Assembly (NCBI RefSeq): GCF_020711255.1
Contig: NZ_JAJFAW010000003.1
Location: forward strand, 186,001-250,000
Reading direction: 5' to 3'
Length of the DNA: 64,000 nt
Source: Hymenobacter plasmatis
Lineage (GTDB): Bacteria > Bacteroidota > Bacteroidia > Cytophagales > Hymenobacteraceae
This document shows positions 18,158-26,015 of the stretch, in pieces. A model generated the notes under the pieces. That model did not search any database. It saw only the letters and a list, made by a program, of their open reading frames with translations, and had not been told where the DNA came from. Made by a program: the position numbers and the translations under genes. Each line of letters opens with the position of its first letter. Position 1 is the first letter of the stretch.

Positions 18158-19144
18158 ATGGATACTAAGACAAAAAGTGATTTGCAGTCCATAAGAATGG
18201 CAGCAATTAGCAAGAAAAGGACATGTATGTATTCAGGCTGTCATGATAGAGCAATTAAATCGCACGTTCTGCAAAAAAACGGAATTCTAAGACAAATGTC
18301 AGAGGACAATCACCTTGTTGAAATGCGAGCGACAAGCATTATTGAGTTAGAAGAAAAAGGAATGTTTTCCTTTAGAAGTGTAGGTGTAAATGAGTCTTAC
18401 ACATTTAATGGGTTTTGTAATAAACATGATAGTTTAATCTTTGCACAAATTGAAAATGATAACCTTTTAGACTTTTATAAACCTTTACATCAGTGTCTAT
18501 TCTCATATCGCGGCTTATGTCAAGAGATAAGGCGAAAGGAAGTATCAATCGAATGGATTAGTGAAGTAAGTTTGAAATTAGACCCAGTTTCGCAGCTTCA
18601 ATTTGCATCCCTAATTGATGGTTACAAGAGTGGGGTAAAGAATCTAAACTTCTTTAAAAAGGAGATGGAGAAAGCCATTGATTCTGGCGATTTAAGCAGT
18701 TTTAACTTCACCACTGTTAAACTGCCTAAAATTGAGCTTTGCATTTCTGTCCCTTTAAACGTAAATGAACTTGAGGACTCAAATCCTCACAATCTACCTT
18801 ATGAAGCATGGAAAGACAGTTTGTCTTTTCCTTTTACTACATCATTTATCAATCTTTTCCCATACAAGAAGGATTCATACTTTATATCGGGTTATCATAC
18901 AGATTTTCCTTGCGGTTGGACAAAACGAGTAACAAACAAGCTCTCGTATTTGAAGAATAAAAAGCTGAAAAAAGAACTAAGCGATTTTGTGGTATTAAGA
19001 CTAGAATTCTGGGCTATGTCACCGTCATTGTTTAAAAAGATACCAGCTAAAACAATAGAGAAATTCAAACATATTTTCTCGAAAAATGTAATGAACCACA
19101 GTGCGAAAATGAAGACTGATATTAACTTATTTGAAACAGTCTAG
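18158..19144 (+). CDS. AT-rich orphan protein with HNH-like zinc motifs
   Basis: A 328-residue protein I cannot name. GC content is roughly one third by eye, against more than 60 percent on both sides, and the codon choice (AAA, TTA, GAT, AAT) is quite unlike the neighbours, so it was probably acquired. Near the N-terminus a possible treble-clef/HNH-like metal site is visible: CMYSGCHDRAIKSHVLQK (residues 23-40), then FNGFCNKHDSLIF (about 86-98). The rest is mixed helix with aromatic-rich stretches and no signal or membrane segment. Similar C..C..SH plus FC..HD layouts occur in uncharacterised proteins, some near defence genes, from memory only. It starts 19 bp after mutS2 and is followed by a strong terminator. 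Confidence 0.7.
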   Translation: MDTKTKSDLQSIRMAAISKKRTCMYSGCHDRAIKSHVLQKNGILRQMSEDNHLVEMRATSIIELEEKGMFSFRSVGVNESYTFNGFCNKHDSLIFAQIENDNLLDFYKPLHQCLFSYRGLCQEIRRKEVSIEWISEVSLKLDPVSQLQFASLIDGYKSGVKNLNFFKKEMEKAIDSGDLSSFNFTTVKLPKIELCISVPLNVNELEDSNPHNLPYEAWKDSLSFPFTTSFINLFPYKKDSYFISGYHTDFPCGWTKRVTNKLSYLKNKKLKKELSDFVVLRLEFWAMSPSLFKKIPAKTIEKFKHIFSKNVMNHSAKMKTDINLFETV

Positions 19145-19171
19145 CTTGAGATTCTTAGTGCACTATAAAGC

Positions 19172-19207
19172 AAAAAAGGCGGCTCCTGATTCAGGAGCCG
19201 CCTTTTT
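19172..19207. terminator. Bidirectional terminator
   Basis: A perfect stem of GGCGGCTCCTGA and its reverse complement, closed by A6 and T5 tracts (19172-19207). It lies between the AT-rich gene (plus) and the phospholipase D-like gene (minus), and can terminate both. Confidence 0.9.
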
Positions 19208-19229
19208 CGAAAGCAACAATTGCGGGAAA

Positions 19230-21587
19230 TTACTCCACTACCACGCGGCTGGTTTGCACCGACTCAGGCGTCATCACCTGCACCATGTATAAGCCCGACT
19301 TCAGCGACGTGGCGTCGATGGTCAGGTCGGCGCCGGTGTAGGACTGGGTGCGCTCGAGCACCACGCGGCCGGTCACATCGCGCAGCACAATGCTGGCGGT
19401 GCGGGCTGTGGTGCTGGCCAGGTGCAGATTAAAGCTGCCGCGCGTGGGGTTGGGGTAGGCCTGCATGGTGCTGGCCTGCACGGTGCCGGCGCGGGTGGCC
19501 AGCACAAGGCGGCACGCCGTGATGCCCTGGTTCTGGTTGGCAATGCGGGCGGCGTACTCCTGGTAGTACTGGTTGGTGATGCGGGCGTCGTGGATGACGA
19601 GCGTGTTTTCGTCGTTCTCCGTGTCGGCCGAGGCCGTCCAGTTGTGCGACCCCACGAACACCGTGGGGTCCGACTGCGAAGCGCCGGCGTCCACAATCAG
19701 GGTTTTGTGGTGCATGATGCCGGTGAGGTGGTCATAGAGGTACCGGTTGCCCAGGCCGCCGCCCCGGATGGTGCGGAACACGAAGCCGGCCACGCCGCTG
19801 GTGTCATTGGTGAGACCGTCGGAGCACTGGGCAATGTTGCGCAGCGTTACCTGGTCGGCGATGGCACGGCCAATGTCGGTGCGGGTAACGAGCATCGACA
19901 GCACGTGCAGGTCGTAGTCGGCGGTGCGAATAGTCTCGATGAGGCGGGCATTCACGTTGTCGGTCGGCGAGAACCACGACTCTACCTTCTTGCCGCCAAT
20001 GACGAGGTAGTGGGGCGTGTTGTCGGTTTTGCGCGAGCCAAACAGGGCCGTGCCGGGCGTAGTGGTGCTGCTGCCCCACATTTCCTCAAACTCCATGGTG
20101 TACACCCGGGCCAGGCTCTGGTCCTGAATGGTTACCACGTTGTTGCGGTCGGTGCTGAGCTGGGCCGGGGTCCAGTTGGTAGAGCCCGTCCAGACCATGG
20201 GGCGGTTGACGTTGGTGCTGTTGGCGTCTATCACCACAAACTTGTTGTGCATGATGGCGCTGCCGGTGCTGCCGGCCTGGGCCGGGCGGAAAATGCGCGG
20301 AATGGCGGGCGTGAGCTGGGCGATGCTGAAGTTGGAGTTGTCGTCTTCGTAGATGACCCGCACCTGCACGCCGCGGGCGTAGGCGGCGTTTACGGCCGTC
20401 AGAATCACGGGGCTGTTCCAGTTGTAGATGGTGATGTCGAGCGTCTGCTGGGCCCGGTCGATGTAGGCGGCCAGGGTGTCGGCCACGTGGCCGCTGGGCA
20501 GGTACACGGCGTTGTTGTTGGGCAGCGCCAAGGTGTTGTCCACCGTGTTGGTGAAGTAGGTTTTCATGCGGCCCGACGAGAGCGACGCCGTAATCATGGG
20601 CGTCACGCGCGACTCGGAGCGGCCGGTGGCATTCACCGAAACGGCTTGCACGTAGTACACCGTGGCGGGCAGCAGGCCGCTGATGGCCACCGAATGCTGA
20701 GTGCCCTGCTGGCCGGCGGCTGTGACGGTAGTAGCCGGCGAGAGCGTGGGCGAAGTGGAATACAGCACCTGGGTGTCGCCGCTGTTCTGGGTGTTGAAGC
20801 TAACAGTGAAGCCCGTGGTGGTGATGTTGGACGGCACGGGGTTGCTGGTCAGGTTGGGCGTGTTGCCCTGGATAAAGTCGGCGTAGGTGCGGTTGAGCAG
20901 CTGGTAGCCGTCGGTAGTGCCGGCAGAAGTAGAAGCGTACTGACTCAGCACGCCTACCGCGTCGAACGTGCCCGTGGGGCTGGGCTTGCCCACCAGGCCG
21001 TTGGGGCCGGTAGAGTTGGCGTTGACGTAGGTTACCAGCGTGGAGTTGTTGTTCAGGCGGTAGGTGGTGTTGGCGGTGAAGGCCGTAACCAGGGCGCCTC
21101 CGGTGGTATTTACCGACGTCAACCCGTTCAGGCGCACCAGCTGGCCTTCGTACTTCTCGGCGTAGGCCGCCGAAAAGTTGGCGGCGGTGAACACCACCGG
21201 TGCCGGCACTTTGCGGTTGCCCGCCAGCACCGTCACGGAGCTAATCGGGTCAATTTCCAGCAAGCCGCGGAACATTTTCAAGCCCCCCGTTACCAGGATG
21301 CTGTCGCCGGGCACGAGGCTGCCAATCAGGGCGCCGGTGGTGCCGCTGGTGGAGGTGTACACGCCAATGCCCGCGGTGCCGTCCTGAATGTAGCGGATGG
21401 TGCTCACGGTGGAGCCCAGCTCGTTGCCGTTGGTCACGATGCCGGTCACGGTTACGGTGGGCCCGGCGGTGGTATTGGTGGCAGGGGCCTGGGCCCGCGC
21501 CGCCGCAATGGTAATGGGGGTTTGGGCTTTGACGGCGTGCCACGAAGTAGCGCACGCCAGCAAGGCCAGCAGAGTAAATTTCTTCAT
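19230..21587 (-). CDS. Secreted phospholipase D-like protein with type IX sorting domain
   Basis: A 785-residue exported protein. A signal peptide (about 21 residues, ending VKA-QT) is followed by an OB-fold-like region duplicated or extended to about residue 240, a fibronectin type III-like domain (about 248-335), and two phospholipase D half-sites: HNKFVVID (about 446) with GSTNW, and HHKTLIVD (about 625) with GSHNW. Both HxKxxxxD motifs are intact. The C-terminal 80 residues (AYPNPTRGSFNLHLAS to RVVVE) are a type A sorting signal, so it is exported by the type IX system to the surface or medium. It could be a nuclease or phosphodiesterase. A half-length paralogue lies immediately upstream. 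Confidence 0.88.
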   Translation of the reverse strand: MKKFTLLALLACATSWHAVKAQTPITIAAARAQAPATNTTAGPTVTVTGIVTNGNELGSTVSTIRYIQDGTAGIGVYTSTSGTTGALIGSLVPGDSILVTGGLKMFRGLLEIDPISSVTVLAGNRKVPAPVVFTAANFSAAYAEKYEGQLVRLNGLTSVNTTGGALVTAFTANTTYRLNNNSTLVTYVNANSTGPNGLVGKPSPTGTFDAVGVLSQYASTSAGTTDGYQLLNRTYADFIQGNTPNLTSNPVPSNITTTGFTVSFNTQNSGDTQVLYSTSPTLSPATTVTAAGQQGTQHSVAISGLLPATVYYVQAVSVNATGRSESRVTPMITASLSSGRMKTYFTNTVDNTLALPNNNAVYLPSGHVADTLAAYIDRAQQTLDITIYNWNSPVILTAVNAAYARGVQVRVIYEDDNSNFSIAQLTPAIPRIFRPAQAGSTGSAIMHNKFVVIDANSTNVNRPMVWTGSTNWTPAQLSTDRNNVVTIQDQSLARVYTMEFEEMWGSSTTTPGTALFGSRKTDNTPHYLVIGGKKVESWFSPTDNVNARLIETIRTADYDLHVLSMLVTRTDIGRAIADQVTLRNIAQCSDGLTNDTSGVAGFVFRTIRGGGLGNRYLYDHLTGIMHHKTLIVDAGASQSDPTVFVGSHNWTASADTENDENTLVIHDARITNQYYQEYAARIANQNQGITACRLVLATRAGTVQASTMQAYPNPTRGSFNLHLASTTARTASIVLRDVTGRVVLERTQSYTGADLTIDATSLKSGLYMVQVMTPESVQTSRVVVE

Positions 21588-21616
21588 GAAGGCAAAAAGT
21601 GGGAGTGGAAAAAGCG

Positions 21617-21652
21617 AAGGATTGAGCCGAACTAAAGGATTGAGCCGAACTA
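21617..21652 (-). repeat. Tandem 18-bp duplication in the leader of the PLD-like gene
   Basis: AAGGATTGAGCCGAACTA occurs twice in direct succession (21617-21634 and 21635-21652), without mismatch. On the minus strand it lies between a CATCTTTG -7-like box (21653-21660) and the start codon at 21587, so it would be in the untranslated leader. Confidence 0.8.
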
Positions 21653-21716
21653 CAAAGATGCTGAATTACAGCAACACAGCCGAGCTTGGCCGGCATAGCC
21701 GGGGCCGCGGGTTAGG

Positions 21717-22721
21717 CTAATTTTTAGCGCCCACGCGGGCCCGCTTGCCGCTGCCCGTGATAAACGGCACGGGGGCCGCGGTTTCGGTGCCGGCGGCATT
21801 GCGCGAGCTTACTTCCACGTAGTAAGTGGTACCCGGCAGCAGGTCGGTGAGCGTGAGGCTGTGGCGGGTGGTGAGGGCGGCATCTACCCGGCTTTCTTTC
21901 AGCTCTTTGGCCGTGAGGCCGTAGCGCACCCGGGTGTCGCCGGGGTTCAGCGTGGAATACACAATGGTGAAGCCGGTGGGGTTAACGTCGACGGGCACGG
22001 GCTCCTCGGTGAGGCGCGGCAGTCCCCCGCCAAGTACCAAATCGGACGCCAGGCGGGGCAGCAGCTGGTAGCCCCCGGTGCCGCCCGGCGCAAACTGGCT
22101 CAAGATACCCCGGATGTCAAAGCTGCCGGCGGTGGGCGGCGTGGCGTTTACCAGGCCGTCGGGGCCGGTGCTGGCGGCACCTACCCGCATGAGGGCCCCA
22201 GCCTGACCATCGAGCAGGTAGTTGGCATTGCCACTGAAGGCAGTAGCGGGGGGGCCGGTGGGCGTGGCCAGGCGGGAAACGCCTTTAATGTCGAGCAGGC
22301 GGCTTTCGTTGGCCTCGATGAATGCCGTGCTCACCTGCGCCATGGGCACCGGTATGGCGTGCAGCCGCAAGCCGCCCGCAATTTTGTGGAACGAGGCCAC
22401 GGGGTCCATTTCCAGCAAGCCGTTGTACACCTTGAGCTGGCCGGTTACCTGAATGCTGTCGCCGGCCCGGAGCTCGCCGTAGCCGGGCAGCTTGGTGGGC
22501 TGGGCGTAGAGGGCCAGGCCGGCCTCGCCGTCCTGCACGTAGCGAATATTGCCCATCTCGGCCCCGTTCAAAACCACGGCGCGCACCGTGACGGTGCTGC
22601 CTGCGCCCAGGGCCCGGGCGGCTTTCAGGGTGAGGACCGGCGCGGCGGGTGGCGTGGCACTGGCCGCAACGGAAGAGCCAGAAACCAAGGCGGCTAAGAG
22701 GAGCAAGTTGTTCAGAGTCAT
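21717..22721 (-). CDS. Secreted OB-fold/Fn3 protein, half-length paralogue of the PLD-like protein
   Basis: A 334-residue exported protein whose whole length aligns by eye with residues 1-340 of the phospholipase D-like protein downstream. Both share the blocks VT.V.GxV.NG.E.G.IRYIQDG, then GDSI.VTG.LK...GLLE.DP, then the Fn3-like GFT..YST.NPGDTRV.YG with a TTYYV strand. It has a signal peptide (ATG at 22721) but no PLD half-sites and no type IX sorting signal, ending instead in a short basic tail (GKRARVGAKN). It may be a diverged duplication that lost or never had the enzymatic half. It is probably a periplasmic or surface binding protein; no function is known. Confidence 0.8.
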   Translation of the reverse strand: MTLNNLLLLAALVSGSSVAASATPPAAPVLTLKAARALGAGSTVTVRAVVLNGAEMGNIRYVQDGEAGLALYAQPTKLPGYGELRAGDSIQVTGQLKVYNGLLEMDPVASFHKIAGGLRLHAIPVPMAQVSTAFIEANESRLLDIKGVSRLATPTGPPATAFSGNANYLLDGQAGALMRVGAASTGPDGLVNATPPTAGSFDIRGILSQFAPGGTGGYQLLPRLASDLVLGGGLPRLTEEPVPVDVNPTGFTIVYSTLNPGDTRVRYGLTAKELKESRVDAALTTRHSLTLTDLLPGTTYYVEVSSRNAAGTETAAPVPFITGSGKRARVGAKN

Positions 22722-22836
22722 AAATTGCAAAATAGGTAGACCGACCAAAGGGGAGCTATTGCAAAGTTCAGAACAAATTCAACATTATTAGCCATTTATC
22801 GCTATTAATATTGGGCTTAACCTCAGTGCTACTAAA

Positions 22837-23877
22837 TCACAAAATGTTAACTTCCGGATGTAGCTCCACGCCGAACTGCTGGCGTACGGAGGCGATAATT
22901 TCCTCGGCAAGTTGGCGCAGCTCGTTGCCGGTGGCGCCGCCGTGGTGCACCAGCACCAGGGCCTGGCGGTCGTGCACGCCGTGGGTGCCTTCGCCGGGGC
23001 CGCGGCGCAGCCCTTTCCAGCCGGCCCGCTCAATAAGCCAGGCGGCGGGCACCTTCACGCCGCCGGGTACGGGGTAGCCGGGCAGCTCGGGGTACTCGCT
23101 TTTGAGGTGGTCGAACTTGGCCTGGGAAATCTCAGGGTTTTTGAAAAACGAGCCCGCATTGCCGACCTGCGCCGGGTCGGGCAGCTTGGAGCGGCGGATG
23201 TGCACCACGGCCCGGCTCACGTCCTGCGGGGTGGGCTCGCCTTCGATGCCCAACTCGGCCAGCGTTTCGGTGATGGCGCCGTAGCGCACATTGGGCTTGG
23301 CCTGGCGGTGCAGGCGCAGCACCACGGCCGTCACCACGTACTGGTTTTTGAGGGTGTTCTTAAACACGCTTTCGCGGTAGCCAAAGCCGCACTCGCCGGC
23401 CGTGAAAATGCGCAGCTCGCCGGTAGCCAGCTCAACGGCTTCGAGGTGGTCGAAGGTGTCGCGCAGCTCGGCGCCGTAGGCTCCAATGTTCTGGAGCGGG
23501 GCGGCGCCCACCGTGCCGGGAATGAGCGAGAGGTTTTCGATGCCGCTCAGGTCCTGGTCGAGGGAGTATTCAACCAGGCCGTGCCAGCTCTCGCCGGCGC
23601 CGGCCCGTACCAGCGCGGTATTCGTGTCGCCGTCTTCGGAGATGATTTCCAGCCCGCGGATTTCATTTTTCAGCACCACGCCGTCGAAATCCTGGGTAAA
23701 CAGCAGGTTGGAGCCGCCGCCGAGGATGAGCTTTTCCGACGCCTGCACTTCGGGCAGCTGCAGGAGTTGGCGCAGTTCGTCGGCCGAGGTGAAGCGGGCA
23801 AAATAGCGGGCCTGTACGTCGAGGCCGAAGGTGTTGTAGGGGCGGAGGGAAACGTGTTGTTCGAGGGCGGGCATCAT
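22837..23877 (-). CDS. murB: UDP-N-acetylenolpyruvoylglucosamine reductase
   Basis: A 346-residue flavoenzyme of peptidoglycan precursor synthesis, reducing UDP-GlcNAc-enolpyruvate to UDP-MurNAc with NADPH in the cytoplasm. The N-terminal YNTFGL motif, the FAD-binding LILGGGSNLLFT block, the proton-donor region GNAGSFFKNPEIS and the final PEVNIL are all in place. The domain layout is that of the type I (E. coli-like) enzyme. Two adjacent ATGs (23877 and 23874) are possible; the first is used. A TACCTTTA box lies only 5 bp upstream, so the mRNA leader would be extremely short. It is divergent from kptA. Confidence 0.96.
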   Translation of the reverse strand: MMPALEQHVSLRPYNTFGLDVQARYFARFTSADELRQLLQLPEVQASEKLILGGGSNLLFTQDFDGVVLKNEIRGLEIISEDGDTNTALVRAGAGESWHGLVEYSLDQDLSGIENLSLIPGTVGAAPLQNIGAYGAELRDTFDHLEAVELATGELRIFTAGECGFGYRESVFKNTLKNQYVVTAVVLRLHRQAKPNVRYGAITETLAELGIEGEPTPQDVSRAVVHIRRSKLPDPAQVGNAGSFFKNPEISQAKFDHLKSEYPELPGYPVPGGVKVPAAWLIERAGWKGLRRGPGEGTHGVHDRQALVLVHHGGATGNELRQLAEEIIASVRQQFGVELHPEVNIL

Positions 23878-23881
23878 GCCG

Positions 23882-23889
23882 TAAAGGTA
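23882..23889 (-). promoter_or_regulatory. Likely -7 box of murB
   Basis: On the minus strand this reads TACCTTTA, one base from the TAnnTTTG consensus, ending 5 bp from the murB start codon. Transcription would begin at or next to the start codon. Confidence 0.45.
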
Positions 23890-23948
23890 GGGGCGAGCTT
23901 TCAAGCCTCGGGCGTAAGGCCCCCGTATCCGTACCCAACCGTGCCATT

Positions 23949-24494
23949 ATGGAACCCAAGCAAACCATTCGCCTCAGCAAGTTTCTGAGCCGCCACCTGC
24001 GCCACGCGCCCGCAGCCATCGGCCTCACCTTGCAGGAAGGCGGCTGGGTAGGAGTGGATGAGCTGCTGGCGGCCTGCGCCGCGCATGGCGTCCGCCTCAG
24101 CCGGGAGCAGTTAGCTCAACTGGTAACGGGCAGCGACAAACAGCGCTTTGCCTTCGATGCCAGCGGCAAACGAATCCGGGCGCAGCAGGGCCACAGCGTG
24201 ACCGTCGATTTGCAGCTTGCGCCGGTTAAGCCTCCCGCCGTGCTTTACCACGGTACGGCTCCGGCCGCGCTGCCAGCTATCCAGCGCGAAGGGCTGCATA
24301 AGATGAATCGCCACCATGTGCACCTCTCGCCCGACGTTGAAACATCCCGCCGCGTAGGCGCCCGCCGGGGCCGCCCCGTGCTCTTGGCCATTGACGCCAA
24401 GGCGCTCCACGAAGCCGGGGGTGTGTTTTACCAGTCCGGCAACGGCGTGTGGCTAATAGACCACGTGCCGCCAGAGTACCTGAAGGAGCGGTAA
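23949..24494 (+). CDS. kptA: RNA 2'-phosphotransferase (Tpt1/KptA)
   Basis: A 181-residue protein of the Tpt1/KptA family, which transfers an internal RNA 2'-phosphate to NAD, forming ADP-ribose 1'',2''-cyclic phosphate. Conserved blocks are complete: RLSKFLSRHLRHAP near the start, then YHGTAPAALPAIQREGL, HVHLSPDVETSRRVGARRG and GVFYQSGNGVWLIDHVPPEYL. It has the normal bacterial length. Bacteria lack the tRNA-splicing pathway that creates the known yeast substrate, so the physiological role is open (RNA repair or ADP-ribosylation has been suggested for the family). It is divergent from murB and convergent with the sugar transporter. Confidence 0.93.
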   Translation: MEPKQTIRLSKFLSRHLRHAPAAIGLTLQEGGWVGVDELLAACAAHGVRLSREQLAQLVTGSDKQRFAFDASGKRIRAQQGHSVTVDLQLAPVKPPAVLYHGTAPAALPAIQREGLHKMNRHHVHLSPDVETSRRVGARRGRPVLLAIDAKALHEAGGVFYQSGNGVWLIDHVPPEYLKER

Positions 24495-24525
24495 GTGGCT
24501 CAAGATGACAGGGTAGTAAGCATTA

Positions 24526-25944
24526 CTACCGCACGCGGTAGCCACTCAGGGCGTAGAACAGCAAGTACAGGTAGCACAGCATGGGCACCACAAACGCCAC
24601 GTGCAGTCCACCGCCGTTGGTCGCGAGCCAGCCCATCAGCGGGGGGATGATAGCGCCGCCCACAATGGCCATAATCAGGTAAGACGAGCCTTGCTTGGTG
24701 AACCGGCCGAGGCCCGTGATGGCCAGCGGGAAGATGACCGGCCACATGATGGAGTTCATCAGGCCGCAGAGCACGATGAGCCACAAGGCGGTTTCGCCGT
24801 GGCTCAACAAGGAGGCGCCTACCAGGGCCGCGCCGGCCGCGCACACGGCAATGAGCAGCGCGCGGTTGTGGAATTTCAGCAGCAGCGGAATGCCCACCAA
24901 GCGGCCCACCAGCGAGCCAAACCAGTACGAGGAAACCAGCACCGCGCCCACCGCTTTGGTGAAGCCAGCCGAGGTATCAATAGGAGAGGGCTCCTGCCCA
25001 AACAGCACCAGCGTGTAGTTGGTGGCCACGTTTAGCCCGCGCACTAGGCTCTGGGTGAAGGCCGAAAGCTGCTGAATGCCTTGCGACTCGCCGTAGCGAA
25101 TCAGAAAAGAACCCAGCCCAACTTCGACGCCAACGTACACAAAAATGGCCACCACGCCCAGCACGAGGTGTGGGAAGCCGAGGGCACTTTCGCGGTGCAC
25201 CACCTGTAGCGTGCCATACTCAGCCAACTCGGCGCCACTGGCTTCGTTTTCGGGCTCCATGCCCTCAATCTCGGGCAGCTTTACCAGGAAGAAAAAGACG
25301 GCGGCCAAGACCACCAGAAAAACAGCCAGCCCAACGTAGGGGCCTTTTACGAGCTGCGCCTCTTCACCCAGGCGTTGGGCTACCGGCAGGGCCGCCAGCC
25401 GCGCCTTCAGCGCCACCGAGCCGCCGAACAGCACCAGACCGCCCACCAGGGGCGAAAGGCTGCCGCCAAAGTTGTTGGCCACGCCCACGATGCTTACCCG
25501 GGCCGCGGCATTGCGCGCGGGTCCCAAAACGCTGACGTAGGGGTTGGCCGCCACTTGCAGCAGCGTTATGCCCGCGCCCAAAGTGGCCAGGGCCGTGAGG
25601 AACAGCCCGAAGGCCCGCGAGTCGGCGGCTGGCACAAACAGCAGGGCGCCGCCCGCCATCACGAGCAGGCCCACCACAATGCCGCGCTGGTAGCCCAATT
25701 TTTTGAGCACCCAGCCGGCGGGCAGCGACATCAGGAAATATGCCCCAAAAAAGGCCGACTGTACCAACGACGACTGCAAGTCGGTGAGCTGGCACACGTC
25801 CTTGAGGTAGGGCATGAGCACGTCGTTGAAGTTGGTGACGGCGCCGAACAGGAAGAACAGCGTCGTCATCAGCACCATGGGCCCGGCGTAGGAGCGGGTG
25901 GGCGCAGCGGTGTTAGCAGAAGTAATAAGGGGTGCGGTTGCCAT
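24526..25944 (-). CDS. FucP/GluP-type sugar MFS transporter
   Basis: A 472-residue, 12-helix major facilitator transporter of the fucose/glucose-galactose:H+ symporter family. Diagnostic features are the first helix LMTTLFFLFGAVTNFNDVLMPYLKD-type block, with the N-F-N-D motif of FucP relatives, the LLQVAANPYVSVLG segment, and helix 11 with LCGLMNSIMWPVIFPLA. A long central loop carries an acidic insertion (GMEPENEASGAE). It probably imports a hexose or deoxyhexose. The ATG at 25944 is used, since residues upstream in frame are polar and not family-like. It shares its upstream region with the rRNA methyltransferase gene, and a TACCTTTA-like box lies in the leader. Confidence 0.9.
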   Translation of the reverse strand: MATAPLITSANTAAPTRSYAGPMVLMTTLFFLFGAVTNFNDVLMPYLKDVCQLTDLQSSLVQSAFFGAYFLMSLPAGWVLKKLGYQRGIVVGLLVMAGGALLFVPAADSRAFGLFLTALATLGAGITLLQVAANPYVSVLGPARNAAARVSIVGVANNFGGSLSPLVGGLVLFGGSVALKARLAALPVAQRLGEEAQLVKGPYVGLAVFLVVLAAVFFFLVKLPEIEGMEPENEASGAELAEYGTLQVVHRESALGFPHLVLGVVAIFVYVGVEVGLGSFLIRYGESQGIQQLSAFTQSLVRGLNVATNYTLVLFGQEPSPIDTSAGFTKAVGAVLVSSYWFGSLVGRLVGIPLLLKFHNRALLIAVCAAGAALVGASLLSHGETALWLIVLCGLMNSIMWPVIFPLAITGLGRFTKQGSSYLIMAIVGGAIIPPLMGWLATNGGGLHVAFVVPMLCYLYLLFYALSGYRVR

Positions 25945-26002
25945 GCTGGGAGTTTTTGGGTGGCTAAAGGTAGAAATAAGTGGCACTCTGTTGCCGGAGC
26001 CC

Positions 26003-26010
26003 GACCTTTG
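26003..26010 (+). promoter_or_regulatory. Possible -7 box of the rRNA methyltransferase gene
   Basis: GACCTTTG matches TAnnTTTG at seven of eight positions and ends 5 bp before the ATG at 26016, again implying a nearly leaderless message. No clear -33 element at standard spacing. Confidence 0.35.
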
Positions 26011-26015
26011 CACCC

